Made by a program: the position numbers and the translations under genes. DNA of 6,200 bases. Origin: Helicobacter sp. GTDB taxonomy: Bacteria > Campylobacterota > Campylobacteria > Campylobacterales > Helicobacteraceae. Positions 5,989 to 6,200 of this stretch are shown here, piece after piece. The DNA lies in assembly GCA_029257755.1 (NCBI GenBank), contig JARIAP010000115.1:1-6200 (forward strand), given 5' to 3'. How positions within the stretch are numbered: the first letter of the stretch is position 1; every line of letters begins with the position of its first letter. Below the pieces are notes generated by a model. That model was not told the DNA's origin. It searched no databases and saw nothing but the letters and a program-made list of their open reading frames with translations.

Positions 5989-6200
5989 ATGAAAAAAATA
6001 TATTTATTTACTTTTATAGGTTGTAATTGCATTACATTATTATTATCACAACAACAAGAAAAAAATCAAATAGAAAGTTATAAGCTTGAAGCATCGGTTG
6101 TTACAGCCACCAAGATTCCAACAAAAATAGATGATGCACCCGGAAATGTAAGCGTAATCAATAAAAAAGAGATAAATTTGCGTCCAAATGCTAAAGTAAG
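5989..6200 (+). CDS. TonB-dependent outer-membrane receptor, N-terminal fragment (3' end outside window)
   Basis: TonB-dependent receptors are 22-strand outer-membrane barrels that import iron complexes, haem, cobalamin or other metals using energy from TonB-ExbB-ExbD. Seventy codons are visible and open to the edge. Residues 1-20 form a Sec signal peptide (MKK, then a hydrophobic stretch ending in LLLS), with cleavage probably near residue 20. Residues 21-32 are a polar lead. From residue 33, LEASVVTATKIPTKIDDAPG followed by NVSVINKKEI matches the start of the plug domain, where '(s)VVTAtr...dapgsvsVit.eei' is typical. A TonB box is probably within YKLEASVVTA. The ligand cannot be told from this fragment. 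The gene has its own promoter region with symmetric repeats, which suggests regulation, plausibly by metal availability. The two cysteines in the signal peptide are not in a proper lipobox. Confidence 0.85.
   Translation, partial: MKKIYLFTFIGCNCITLLLSQQQEKNQIESYKLEASVVTATKIPTKIDDAPGNVSVINKKEINLRPNAKV

Overview
The window is very AT-rich and carries compact, closely packed genes with AAGGA/AGGAG ribosome binding sites and promoters that show a TATAAT -10 box preceded by T-rich DNA rather than a clear -35. This, with the family-level look of the aspartate aminotransferase, aspartate-semialdehyde dehydrogenase and endonuclease III, points to a member of the Campylobacterota, most likely Helicobacter or a close relative. 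That assignment rests on composition and protein resemblance, not on a search.

Plus strand, left half (1-3942): one apparent operon. It holds the 3' end of a SPOUT-class (SpoU/TrmH family) RNA 2'-O-methyltransferase. A single-pass membrane protein follows that I read as a diverged RodZ-like factor, then a secreted protein of unknown function, a small protein with a STAS-like pattern, and aspB (aspartate aminotransferase). Gaps are 0, 1, 24 and 48 bases, so co-transcription is likely. Three of the internal genes have no firm name and are the least understood part of the window.

Minus strand, right half (4068-5798): asd lies tail-to-tail with aspB, with nth (endonuclease III) upstream of it on the same strand. 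A perfect 11-bp inverted repeat flanks the putative asd -10 box and overlaps the nth stop codon. AspB makes or interconverts aspartate, and Asd reduces aspartyl phosphate toward lysine/diaminopimelate, threonine and methionine. The two convergent genes therefore belong to connected metabolism, and diaminopimelate feeds the peptidoglycan whose synthesis a RodZ-like protein would help organise. That link is inference.

Right edge (5799-6200): a 190-bp divergent spacer contains a 26-bp perfect palindrome and a 17-bp direct repeat, both built around TATAAT. It lies directly upstream of the start of a TonB-dependent outer-membrane receptor gene that runs off the window. This is the best candidate for a metal-responsive regulatory region.

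I see no CRISPR array, insertion sequence, tRNA, rRNA or phage gene. Most of the window is ordinary core genome. The points worth follow-up are the RodZ-like/secreted/STAS-like trio and the two symmetric promoter regions.
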